A stretch of 37,412 nucleotides of DNA from contig NZ_BBUY01000004.1 in NCBI RefSeq assembly GCF_001590865.1, forward strand, positions 82,169-119,580, given 5' to 3'. Each line of letters opens with the position of its first letter. Position 1 is the first letter of the stretch. The stretch comes from Streptomyces sp. NBRC 110611. GTDB lineage: Bacteria; Actinomycetota; Actinomycetes; Streptomycetales; Streptomycetaceae. Made by a program: the position numbers and the translations under genes. The notes below the pieces were generated by a model. That model saw only the letters and a list, made by a program, of their open reading frames with translations, was not told the origin of the DNA and did not search any database. This document shows, in pieces, positions 25,012 through 32,210 of the stretch.

Positions 25012-25029
25012 TCATGCCCGCCCGCCCCG

Positions 25030-25689
25030 TCAGGCCGGCATGGCGATCGCCGTCACCACCAGTCCCGACTCGACGAGCCAGCCCCCGCTGAATTCGGTGA
25101 GCTCTTCGCCCTTGACCCGGGGGCCGGGGACGAGGAGGCGGGCGGTGAAGGTGGCGTTCGTGGGATCGAGGGTGAGGAGCGCGTCCTCGAAGCCCAGCCA
25201 GCGGTGGGCGAGCGGATACCACGCCTTGTAGACGCTCTCCTTGGCGCTGAACATCAGGCGGTCCCAGCAGACTTCGGGCTCCAGCACGGCCAGACGGCGG
25301 AGCTGGGAGCGCTCCTCCGGGAGCGTGACGAGGTCTATCACCCCGGGGTCCTCTATGGGCTCATTGGGCTCTGCGTCCAGGCCGATCGTCAGCACATCCC
25401 GCGCGCGGGCCACCGCGGCGGCGCGGTAGCCGGTGCAGTGCGTCAGCGCGCCGACGACCCCGGCCGGCCACTGCGGCGCCCGATCGCGGCCCGGGAGCAC
25501 CGGCCCGGGGGCGATACCCAGCCGGGACAGCGCTGAGCGGGCGCAGCCGCGTACGGTGCCGAACTCCTTCTGCCGCTTGGGTACCGCGTTCTCCACCAGC
25601 GCCCACTCCTCCGGATACATCTCGGACAGCGGGGCGTCCTGGAAGGCTTCGCCGGTCACCACCGGCGCCGGCAGCAGTTTGTCGATCAT
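25030..25689 (-). CDS. 4'-phosphopantetheinyl transferase (Sfp/EntD type)
   Basis: 219 aa. It moves the phosphopantetheine arm of CoA onto carrier proteins of fatty acid, polyketide or nonribosomal peptide synthases. Motifs: GVVGALTHCTGYRAAAVAR (the SLTH-like motif 1), IGLDAEPNEPIEDPGV (metal-binding acidic motif) and WDRLMFSAKESVYKAWYPL (motif 3, F-S-x-K-E-S-x-x-K). The size and motif set fit the compact EntD-like branch common in Streptomyces. The ATG at 25689 overlaps the stop of the phosphoesterase gene (ATGA), so the two are one operon. Confidence 0.92.
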   Translation of the reverse strand: MIDKLLPAPVVTGEAFQDAPLSEMYPEEWALVENAVPKRQKEFGTVRGCARSALSRLGIAPGPVLPGRDRAPQWPAGVVGALTHCTGYRAAAVARARDVLTIGLDAEPNEPIEDPGVIDLVTLPEERSQLRRLAVLEPEVCWDRLMFSAKESVYKAWYPLAHRWLGFEDALLTLDPTNATFTARLLVPGPRVKGEELTEFSGGWLVESGLVVTAIAMPA

Positions 25690-26693
25690 GCGCGGGCTCC
25701 CGTCGTTCCGGAGGCGACCGCGGCCGGGGCCGGCAGGATCTGTACCGGCCGGCCCGGTGCGCCGGAGCGGCGCCGCCATTCCCGTGGGTAGCCGAGCGAC
25801 ACCTCCTGATGGGGCACGCCGTCGCACATCAGCAGCCGGGGAATATGCAGATGGCCGTAGACCACGGTGGCGGCCCGGAACCGGTGCGGCCAGTCGGCGG
25901 TGGCCTCCGTACCGCACCACAGCGCGAACTCCGGGTACCACAGCGGCCGGGTGGGTTCACGCACCACCGGCCAGTGATTGATGAGCACGGTGGGCAGCTC
26001 CTCCGGTAGGGCGGCGAGCCGGGCCTCGGTGGCCGCCACCCGCGCCCGGCACCACGCCTCCCGCGTCGGATACGGGTCCGGGTGCAGATGGAACTCGTCG
26101 GTGCACACCACCCCGGCCTTCTCGGCGTCGGCGAGCGCCTCGCTCTTCGACGCCAGTCCCGGCTTGCGGAAGGTGTAGTCGTAGAGGAGGAAGAGCGGGG
26201 CGATGACCGCCGGGCCGCCCACACCCTCCCAGACCGGGTACGGGTCCTCCGGGGTGAGCACACCCAACTCCCGGCAGATCTCCACCAGATGCTCGTAGCG
26301 GGCGACCCCGCGCAGCTGCACCGGGTCGTCGGGCGGCGTCCACAGCTCATGATTGCCCGGCACCCACACCACCTTCGCGAACCGGCTGCTGAGCAGAGTC
26401 AGCGCCCAGCGGACATCGGCGACGTACTCGCCGACGTCACCGGCGACCAGCAGCCAGTCGTCGTCGGACTCCGGTCTCAGCCCCTCGACGATCTCCCGGT
26501 TCTCCGGATAGCGGATGTGCAGATCGCTGACGGCCACCAACCTGCCACCCGCACCGCTCCGTCCGGCGCCGGGAGCGGGGTCGGTGGGGGTCCCCCCGCG
26601 CCGTGCGGGCGTGGGAGAGGCAACGGGCAGCGGAGCAGGACCGGCGGGGCCGTTGGCGCCGGGTGCCAGGGTGCGGATCTCGTAGGTCACCAT
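25686..26693 (-). CDS. Calcineurin-like metallophosphoesterase
   Basis: 335 aa. After a Pro/Ala-rich 45-residue leader come the five blocks of the metallophosphoesterase fold: VSDLHIRYP, LLVAGDVGEY, WVPGNHELW, LINHWPVV and VYGHLHIPR. Together they supply the two-metal site. The substrate is unknown. In the operon with the phosphopantetheinyl transferase it might remove or recycle a phosphate ester such as 3'-phosphoadenosine phosphate or phosphopantetheine; that is inference only. The ATG at 26693 has no ribosome site; GTG at 26690 is the next codon. Confidence 0.88.
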   Translation of the reverse strand: MVTYEIRTLAPGANGPAGPAPLPVASPTPARRGGTPTDPAPGAGRSGAGGRLVAVSDLHIRYPENREIVEGLRPESDDDWLLVAGDVGEYVADVRWALTLLSSRFAKVVWVPGNHELWTPPDDPVQLRGVARYEHLVEICRELGVLTPEDPYPVWEGVGGPAVIAPLFLLYDYTFRKPGLASKSEALADAEKAGVVCTDEFHLHPDPYPTREAWCRARVAATEARLAALPEELPTVLINHWPVVREPTRPLWYPEFALWCGTEATADWPHRFRAATVVYGHLHIPRLLMCDGVPHQEVSLGYPREWRRRSGAPGRPVQILPAPAAVASGTTGARA

Positions 26694-26870
26694 GGCAGTA
26701 AAGACGGTGCGTCGGTGAGAGTGAAGGGCGGGGCCCGGTCGTGCGGTATACGTCACCGGCCTGGTGGTGTCACCGGTCGGACGGCGCTACCGGCCTGATG
26801 ACGAGGGCGACGCCGGTGCGGGTGCCGATGCCGGGGCGGGTGCCGGTGCCGATGGGGTGGCACCATCGCC

Positions 26871-28535
26871 TCATGGCGTTGTGGGCGGCGCGCCGCCGCG
26901 TCGGATCCGGGTGGCCAGCCAGAGATCGAAGCGGTCGTCGGGGTCGTCGGGCCGGCGGCCGGTCAGGTCCATGACCTTGTCGAGGCGATTGCGTACGGTG
27001 TGCCGGTGGACGCCGAGGCGTCGGCTGGTGGCATCCCACGCGCCGCCGGTCTCCAGCCAGGCCGCCAGGGTGGCGATCAACTCCTCGCCGTTGTCCGCGA
27101 GATCGAGCGGGCCCAGTACGGCGTCCGCGTAACCCTGCAGCGTACGGCGGTCGGCGAGGTCGAGCAGCAGGCGGCTGGCCTGGCTCTGCCGTGCCTCTGC
27201 CGGTTCGCCGCCGGCCCGGCTGACGGCGAGCAGCCCGGCCGCCTGCCGCAGTGAGACCCGTACCGCCTCGGGGGCGGTGGCCGGGCCGATACCGGCCGGA
27301 CAGCCCGGCGCGAAGCGGGCCAGAACATCGCGGATGTCCAGGTCGTCACCGACCACCGCCTCGATGAGCCCGCCCGGCGCGCCGCCCGCCGCACCGCCGG
27401 CCGAGCCGTCCGTCACCCGGACCAGACCGCCGGGCACCGCGAGCGCCAGATCCGCGGCCACCTCCCGCGCAGCGGCCTCGTCCGCTCCGTCCTGGTTTAC
27501 CCCGGTCTCGTCCGCTCCAGCCTGGTCCGCTCCAGCCTGGTCCGTCCCGGCCGCGGCTCCCGCTGGGCCGGTGGCGACTCGCTCACCGCCCCCACCCGCC
27601 ATCTCCACCACGACCCCGCGCACCCGGTCGCTCGTCAGCCCCACCGAGCGCAGCATGTCCCGGGCCCGGTCCGCGGCCGGATGCTCCTCGGCCAGCAGCT
27701 CCGAGAGCAGTGCTGACCTGCGGCGACGCTCCGGTTCGTCGCGCAGGTGGCGGCGCTCCAGCTCCAACGACAGCAGCGAGACCAGACCGGGGACGACGGA
27801 GCGGGCGGCGTCGTCCGGGCGCCCGGTGAGCAGCAGCAGGCCCCGCAACCGCCGCGCGCCCAGCGGCTGCACCTCCAGCTGCTGCCCGCCGACCAGGCTG
27901 GACGCGCTGCCGCGCAGCCCGCGGGCGGAGACCCGTTCGATCAGGTCGCGCGCCTGCTCCAGCGGCGGGTGCGGCTCGCGCGCGCCCGCCGCCAGCAGCC
28001 GTCCCAGCGGGTCGAGCACCGCGGCGCCCACTCCCGTGGCGGCCGCCCACTCCGCCAGCATCGGCCGCAGCCCGTCGCCGGCCGCCGCGGCAGTCAGCCG
28101 CCGCTGGGTGGCGAAGGCCCGTTGGAGCGCCTCGCGCTGCTCATCCGCCCGGGCGTCGAAGACGGCCTTGGTGACGGCGATGAACGGCACCTCGTCCGGC
28201 ACCGTCAGCAGCGGCAGCCCCGCCTCCTCGGCCGCCGCCACCAGCGCCTCCGGCGCCTGCTGATAGGGCAGCCCACGCCCCAGCCCGAGCGCCAGGCAGG
28301 CCGCCCCGCCCTCGGCCACGTCCCGGACGTACGCCCGGCAGGCGGACGGCTCGCCCGGCAGCAACAGGCCGATAGTCATCAGGAGTTCACCGCCCTGCAG
28401 CCACTTTCCCGGCACCAGCAGATCCGAGACGGTCGCCGCCTCGACCGTGCGGGCCAGCAGGTGTGGCGGCACGTCGTAGGTGACCGACAGCCGGAGGCCG
28501 GGCCGGGCGAGAAGGTCGGAGATGCGCAGGGGCAT
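26871..28535 (-). CDS. PucR-family transcriptional regulator
   Basis: 554 aa. The N-terminal PucR domain (about residues 1-130, beginning MPLRISDLLARPGLRLSVTY, with PGKWLQGGELLMTIGLLLP) is the purine-catabolism/effector module. A GAF-like or GGDEF-like middle (about 290-450) follows, interrupted by an Asp/Gln/Ala repeat (TDQAGADQAGADETG), and the C-terminal helix-turn-helix (WLETGGAWDATSRRLGVHRHTVRNRLDKV, written here as its key region) is the PucR/CdaR output domain. The ATG at 28535 has GGAGA at 8 nt; two upstream starts in frame lack it. It is a single gene, divergent from the DJ-1 gene. The target genes are not evident in the window. Confidence 0.9.
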   Translation of the reverse strand: MPLRISDLLARPGLRLSVTYDVPPHLLARTVEAATVSDLLVPGKWLQGGELLMTIGLLLPGEPSACRAYVRDVAEGGAACLALGLGRGLPYQQAPEALVAAAEEAGLPLLTVPDEVPFIAVTKAVFDARADEQREALQRAFATQRRLTAAAAGDGLRPMLAEWAAATGVGAAVLDPLGRLLAAGAREPHPPLEQARDLIERVSARGLRGSASSLVGGQQLEVQPLGARRLRGLLLLTGRPDDAARSVVPGLVSLLSLELERRHLRDEPERRRRSALLSELLAEEHPAADRARDMLRSVGLTSDRVRGVVVEMAGGGGERVATGPAGAAAGTDQAGADQAGADETGVNQDGADEAAAREVAADLALAVPGGLVRVTDGSAGGAAGGAPGGLIEAVVGDDLDIRDVLARFAPGCPAGIGPATAPEAVRVSLRQAAGLLAVSRAGGEPAEARQSQASRLLLDLADRRTLQGYADAVLGPLDLADNGEELIATLAAWLETGGAWDATSRRLGVHRHTVRNRLDKVMDLTGRRPDDPDDRFDLWLATRIRRGGAPPTTP

Positions 28536-28560
28536 GGACACAGTCTCCATCACCGGCCCG

Positions 28561-28610
28561 CCGCATATCTGCGGGACCGGAGACCATATATGTAGGCCAT
28601 TGGCGGTCAA
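28561..28610 (-). promoter_or_regulatory. Promoter of the PucR-family regulator, with a downstream palindrome
   Basis: On the minus strand TTGACC (28605-28610) and TATGGT (28583-28588) are 16 bp apart. CCGCA-TATC-TGCGG (28561-28574) follows the -10 box and could be a site where the protein represses its own gene. Confidence 0.55.
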
Positions 28611-28681
28611 CCGCTGGGCGAGAAGTGGGGGAGTGGCGTTTCCCGCCATACGTCCGACCGATGCGGCGGGATATCAGCTCC

Positions 28682-28712
28682 CGGAGGGATGTGAGCCGCG
28701 GAGGGATGTGAG
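28682..28712 (+). repeat. Duplicated ribosome-binding site
   Basis: CGGAGGGATGTGAG occurs at 28682-28695 and again at 28699-28712, 17 bp apart. The second copy is the ribosome site of the DJ-1 gene; the first is an exact spare. Confidence 0.8.
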
Positions 28713-28717
28713 TGTAT

Positions 28718-29251
28718 ATGCGGGTGGCGTTTCTGGTGGCTCCGCAGGGCGCCGAGGAGCGCGAGCTGACCCGGCCCTGGAAGGCGGTGACCGCGGCGGG
28801 GGCCACCGCGACGCTGGTCTCGACCTCCGCCGGAAGGATCCAGGCGTACCACCATCTCGACAAGGCAGGCACCTTCCCCGTCGATCTGACGGTGGACGAG
28901 GCGACCGAGGCGGACTTCGACGGTCTGGTGCTGCCCGGCGGGGTGGCCAATCCGGACATGCTGCGCCTGAACGGGCGGGCCGTGGCGTTCATCAGGTCGT
29001 TCTTCGACGCCGGGAAGCCGGTGGCGGCCATCTGCCATGCGCCGTGGACGCTGGTCGAGGCCGATGTGCTGCGCGGCCGCACGCTCACCTCCTGGCCGAG
29101 CGTGCGGACCGATATCCGTAACGCGGGTGGCACCTGGGTCGACGAACCGGTCGTGATCTGCACCGACGGGCCGAACACGCTGATCACCAGCCGGAGACCG
29201 GGCGACCTGGAGGCCTTCTGCACGGCGATCGTGGCGGAGTTCCCCCCTTAA
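28718..29251 (+). CDS. DJ-1/PfpI family protein (type 1 glutamine amidotransferase-like)
   Basis: 177 aa. It starts MRVAFLVAPQG, as most relatives do, and has the nucleophile elbow AAICHAPWTLVEA with the reactive Cys after the strand at about residue 103. FDGLVLPGGVANPDMLR supplies the upstream conserved Glu/Gly region, and the C-terminus TSWPSVRTDIRNAGGTWVDE is typical of the PfpI subgroup. Such proteins are proposed deglycases or stress hydrolases. GTG at 28712 is 6 nt from GGAGGG and is an equally good start on spacing. It is followed by a terminator at 29245. Confidence 0.85.
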   Translation: MRVAFLVAPQGAEERELTRPWKAVTAAGATATLVSTSAGRIQAYHHLDKAGTFPVDLTVDEATEADFDGLVLPGGVANPDMLRLNGRAVAFIRSFFDAGKPVAAICHAPWTLVEADVLRGRTLTSWPSVRTDIRNAGGTWVDEPVVICTDGPNTLITSRRPGDLEAFCTAIVAEFPP

Positions 29252-29278
29252 GGGTGGATCGAACGGATCCCCTAAGGG
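29245..29278. terminator. Terminator between the DJ-1 gene and treZ
   Basis: Hairpin CCCTTA...TAAGGG closing a GG-GGATC/GATCC-CC stem with small bulges and a short GAAC-containing loop. The left arm includes the DJ-1 stop codon. The remaining 29279-29457 is a G-rich, GGGCA-repeat stretch with no gene. Confidence 0.6.
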
Positions 29279-29457
29279 TTGCGAAGCCCCCCTCGGGGTC
29301 CACAACAGGGGCAGGGGCGGAGTGTATTCCCGGGGGCACGGGCACAGGCAGGGCAGGGGCAGGGCCGGGGGGCAGCGAGCAGACGGGCAGATGTACGGAC
29401 AGGTAGACCGGCAGGTGAGCAGGGGCGGAGGCGTGTCGGCGAGGGGGCCGGGGGTGG

Positions 29458-31230
29458 CTACGGGCCCAGGAGTGTTGCTGATTCCGGTGGTAGGTGGAGT
29501 ACGTCGTGTGCGTCGGGGAGGTGGGCGCCGGGCCAGCCGGCGAGGGCCTTCAGAGGGGTGGGGGCCGGGGGGAGTGGGATGCGGGCGGTGGTCTCGTGCG
29601 CGAGGTTGGCCGCCACCCACAGCGGGCCGCGCCGCAGCAGCAGCCAGCGGGCGCCCTCGTCGTAGCGGACGCCGGTGTGGCGCGGATCCGGGTCGGTCAG
29701 GGCCGGGAGCTCCTGGCGGAGCGTCAGGAGCGTACGGTGCCAGGCCAGCAGTGAGCGGTGCGGTTCCCGGGCCGGCTCGCTCCAGTCCAGGACGCTGCGA
29801 TCGCGGGTGGCCGGGTCCTGCGGATCGGGCCACTCGGCGCTGTCGGCCGCCCACTCGTGTGCCGCGAACTCGCGCCGTCGCCCGGCCCGTACCGCCTCCG
29901 CCAGGTCCGGATCCGTGTGGTCGGTGAAGTACTGCCAGGGCGTGGTCGCTCCCCACTCCTCGCCCATGAACAGCATCGGAGTGAACGGTGAGCACAGCAC
30001 CAGCGCGGCGGCGCAGGCGAGCAGACCGGTGGAGAGGCTCGCGGCGAGCCGGTCGCCGAGCGCGCGGTTGCCGATCTGGTCGTGCGTCTGGGCGTACGCC
30101 AGCAGCCGGTACGCGGGCGTGGTGCGCAGGTCGAGCGGTGCGCCGTGCACCCGGCCGCGGAAGCTGGAGTAGCTGCCGTCATGGAAGAAGCCCCCGGTCA
30201 ACGTCTTGGCGAGGGCGGCGAGCGGGGCGCGCGCGAAGTCGGCGTAGTAGCCCTGGGCTTCGCCGGTGAGCGCGGTGTGCAGGGCATGGTGGAAGTCGTC
30301 GTTCCACTGTGCGTGCAGACCGTGGCCGCCGCTCTCCCGAGGGGCGGTGGTGCGGGGGTCGTTCAGATCGGATTCGGCGATCAGGAACAGCGGGCGTCCC
30401 AGCTGCCGGGCCAGCCCGTCCACCGCCGCGGACAGCTTGGCGAGAAAGTGCGGGGTACGGTCGTCGTGCAGCGCGTGGACGGCGTCCAGCCGCAGCCCGT
30501 CGAGGCGGTAGTCGCGCAGCCAGGACAGCGCACTGGCGATGAGGTAGCCGCGTACCTCGTCGGAGCCGGCGGCGTCCAGGTTGACCGCCGCGCCCCACGG
30601 CGTGCGATGGGCCTCGGTGAAGTACGGTCCGAAGTCCGGGAGATGGTTGCCGGCCGGGCCGAGGTGGTTGTGCACCACGTCGAGGACGACGCCGAGACCG
30701 AAGGCGTGAGCCGCGTCCACGAACCGCTTCAGCCCGTCGGGGCCGCCGTACGGCTCGTGCACCGCCCAGGGTGCGACCCCGTCGTACCCCCACCCGTGGA
30801 CGCCGGGGAACGGGCAGACCGGCATCAGTGAGATATGAGTGATTCCCAGGTCGGCGAGGTGCCGTAGCCGGGTGGCCGCGGCGTCGAAGGTGCCCTCCGG
30901 GGTGTACGTACCGATGTGCAGCTCATAGAGGACCGCGCCGGGCAGCGGGCGGCCGGGCCACGGGTGCCGCCAGACGAACCGGTCGTGGTCGACGACGGCG
31001 GCAGGTCCGCCGGGGCCGTCCGGCAGCCGGACGGCACGCGGGTCGGGCCGGGGTGGCCCGCCGTCGAGCCGGAAGGCGTAGCGGTCGCCATCGCGGGCCG
31101 GAGCCTCCGCACGCCACCAGCCCGCGCGGTCGGTGTCCCGCACCATCGGGACGGGCGGCTGACCGGCCCGTTCGCCTGCCCACTGAAGAGCGACCCGCTC
31201 GGCTCCCGGCGCCCACACCTCGAACAGCAC
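29458..31230 (-). CDS. treZ: Malto-oligosyltrehalose trehalohydrolase
   Basis: 590 aa GH13 enzyme that cuts trehalose off maltooligosyl-trehalose made by TreY. N-terminal beta-sandwich domain (LFEVWAPGAERVAL, residues 1-100). Catalytic barrel: YELHIGTYTPEGTFDAA, SLMPVCPFPGVHGWGYDG, VVLDVVHNHLGPAGNH, LDGLRLDAVHAL (nucleophile Asp), FLIAESDLND (acid/base Glu), YAQTHDQIGNR and PMLFMGEEWGAT, the set that defines TreZ. GTG at 31230 follows GGAGGGAGGA. It is separated from treY by the FHA and GTPase genes. Confidence 0.95.
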   Translation of the reverse strand: MLFEVWAPGAERVALQWAGERAGQPPVPMVRDTDRAGWWRAEAPARDGDRYAFRLDGGPPRPDPRAVRLPDGPGGPAAVVDHDRFVWRHPWPGRPLPGAVLYELHIGTYTPEGTFDAAATRLRHLADLGITHISLMPVCPFPGVHGWGYDGVAPWAVHEPYGGPDGLKRFVDAAHAFGLGVVLDVVHNHLGPAGNHLPDFGPYFTEAHRTPWGAAVNLDAAGSDEVRGYLIASALSWLRDYRLDGLRLDAVHALHDDRTPHFLAKLSAAVDGLARQLGRPLFLIAESDLNDPRTTAPRESGGHGLHAQWNDDFHHALHTALTGEAQGYYADFARAPLAALAKTLTGGFFHDGSYSSFRGRVHGAPLDLRTTPAYRLLAYAQTHDQIGNRALGDRLAASLSTGLLACAAALVLCSPFTPMLFMGEEWGATTPWQYFTDHTDPDLAEAVRAGRRREFAAHEWAADSAEWPDPQDPATRDRSVLDWSEPAREPHRSLLAWHRTLLTLRQELPALTDPDPRHTGVRYDEGARWLLLRRGPLWVAANLAHETTARIPLPPAPTPLKALAGWPGAHLPDAHDVLHLPPESATLLGP

Positions 31231-31481
31231 GGCCGTCCTCCCTCCTACTTCCTCCGCGGCTCCCGGCTTTCCTCCGCCGGCTCCCGGTCCGGATTCCCGG
31301 TCCAGGCGAACCAAGCATGCCGCCGCACACCGCACCTCGCCGCACCGTCGCACAGCCCGGCCCGGTCCGGTCCACCCCACTGGGCCGTTCCGGCGAGCAC
31401 TCTGTCCCTGCCAGGCGCCGCCCCGCAGCGCGCCCGGTGTGTCGTGCCACCGTCCCGCGTGCGTACCGCGCATACCTCGCC

Positions 31482-31516
31482 TGGACAGCGGATCGCGGTC
31501 GCCGGACAATCACCGC
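31482..31516 (+). promoter_or_regulatory. Leaderless promoter of the DUF1707-FHA gene
   Basis: TGGACA (31482-31487) and GACAAT (31505-31510) are 17 bp apart. The ATG is at 31517, 6 nt after the -10 box, where transcription should start. There is no ribosome site, so the message is probably leaderless. Confidence 0.65.
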
Positions 31517-32062
31517 ATGACTTCGCTCGAGTTCCCCGCGCACGCGGCGCGGCCGTCGGACGCCGACCGGGAACGCGCCCTCGACCTGTTGCGCGACGGC
31601 GCGGCGCAGGGACGGCTGTCCCAGGACACCTTTCTGCGCCGCCTGGAACTCGTTCTCACCGCCCAGCAGCACTCCGAACTCCAGCTGGCCACCGCCGACT
31701 TGGCTGGCCGCGGCAAGGTCCAGGGCACACTGCTGCGGATGGTCGGTCGGGTGTCGGCGTTTCACATCCGGGTGCGCCGCGCCTGGCGGACGGAGCGGCT
31801 GCCCAAGCTCCTGCTGCCCAAGCCCGGGCCGTTCCCGCTGCTGATAGGGCGTGCGCCCGGAGTGGGCCTGCGCCTCAACCACGAGACGGTCTCCCGCGCC
31901 CATGCCGAACTCCGCAGCGAGGGCAAGGGCTGGATGCTGCGCGACCTCGGCTCCACCAACGGCACCTGCGTCAACGGCCGCCGAGTGGTCGGCGAGGTCC
32001 CGGTCGGCCCCGGCGACCACATCACCTTCGGCCACGTGGACTACGTCCTGACGGAGCGCTGA
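31517..32062 (+). CDS. DUF1707 and FHA domain protein
   Basis: 181 aa. Residues 12-65 (ARPSDADRERALDLLRDGAAQG, then LSQDTFLRRLELVLTAQ) form the DUF1707 helical domain of actinobacteria. Residues about 108-178 form an FHA domain: LLIGRAPGVGLRL, HETVSRAHAEL, LRDLGSTNGTCVNGRRV and VGPGDHITFG, with the Gly-Arg, Ser-x-x-His and Ser-Thr-Asn-Gly phosphothreonine-binding motifs intact. It therefore reads threonine phosphorylation by a Ser/Thr kinase. It is transcribed against the surrounding tre genes, and a role in trehalose control is only a guess. Confidence 0.9.
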   Translation: MTSLEFPAHAARPSDADRERALDLLRDGAAQGRLSQDTFLRRLELVLTAQQHSELQLATADLAGRGKVQGTLLRMVGRVSAFHIRVRRAWRTERLPKLLLPKPGPFPLLIGRAPGVGLRLNHETVSRAHAELRSEGKGWMLRDLGSTNGTCVNGRRVVGEVPVGPGDHITFGHVDYVLTER

Positions 32063-32112
32063 GCCCCCGCGCCGGGGTGCGGTGGGCGGCGCCCCGTGCG
32101 AGAGGGCTCAGT

Positions 32113-32210
32113 GGCCGCGGCTTCCGCGAGAGGCTCGGAGGCCGGGGCTTCTGCGAGAGGCTCGGCCGCGGCCGAGGCTTCCGCGAGCGGGTTCAGTGGC
32201 CGAGGCTTCG
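32113..32210. repeat. 27-30-bp imperfect repeats at the 3' end of the GTPase gene
   Basis: GGCCGNGGCTTC with GCGAG recurs beginning at 32113, 32140, 32170 and 32198. Two copies contain, on the minus strand, GGCCACTGA, the sequence of the GTPase gene's last codons and stop (32193). The gap 32063-32192 also has a GC-rich inverted repeat (CGGGG near 32077, CCCCG near 32093) that may end transcription. Confidence 0.6.
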
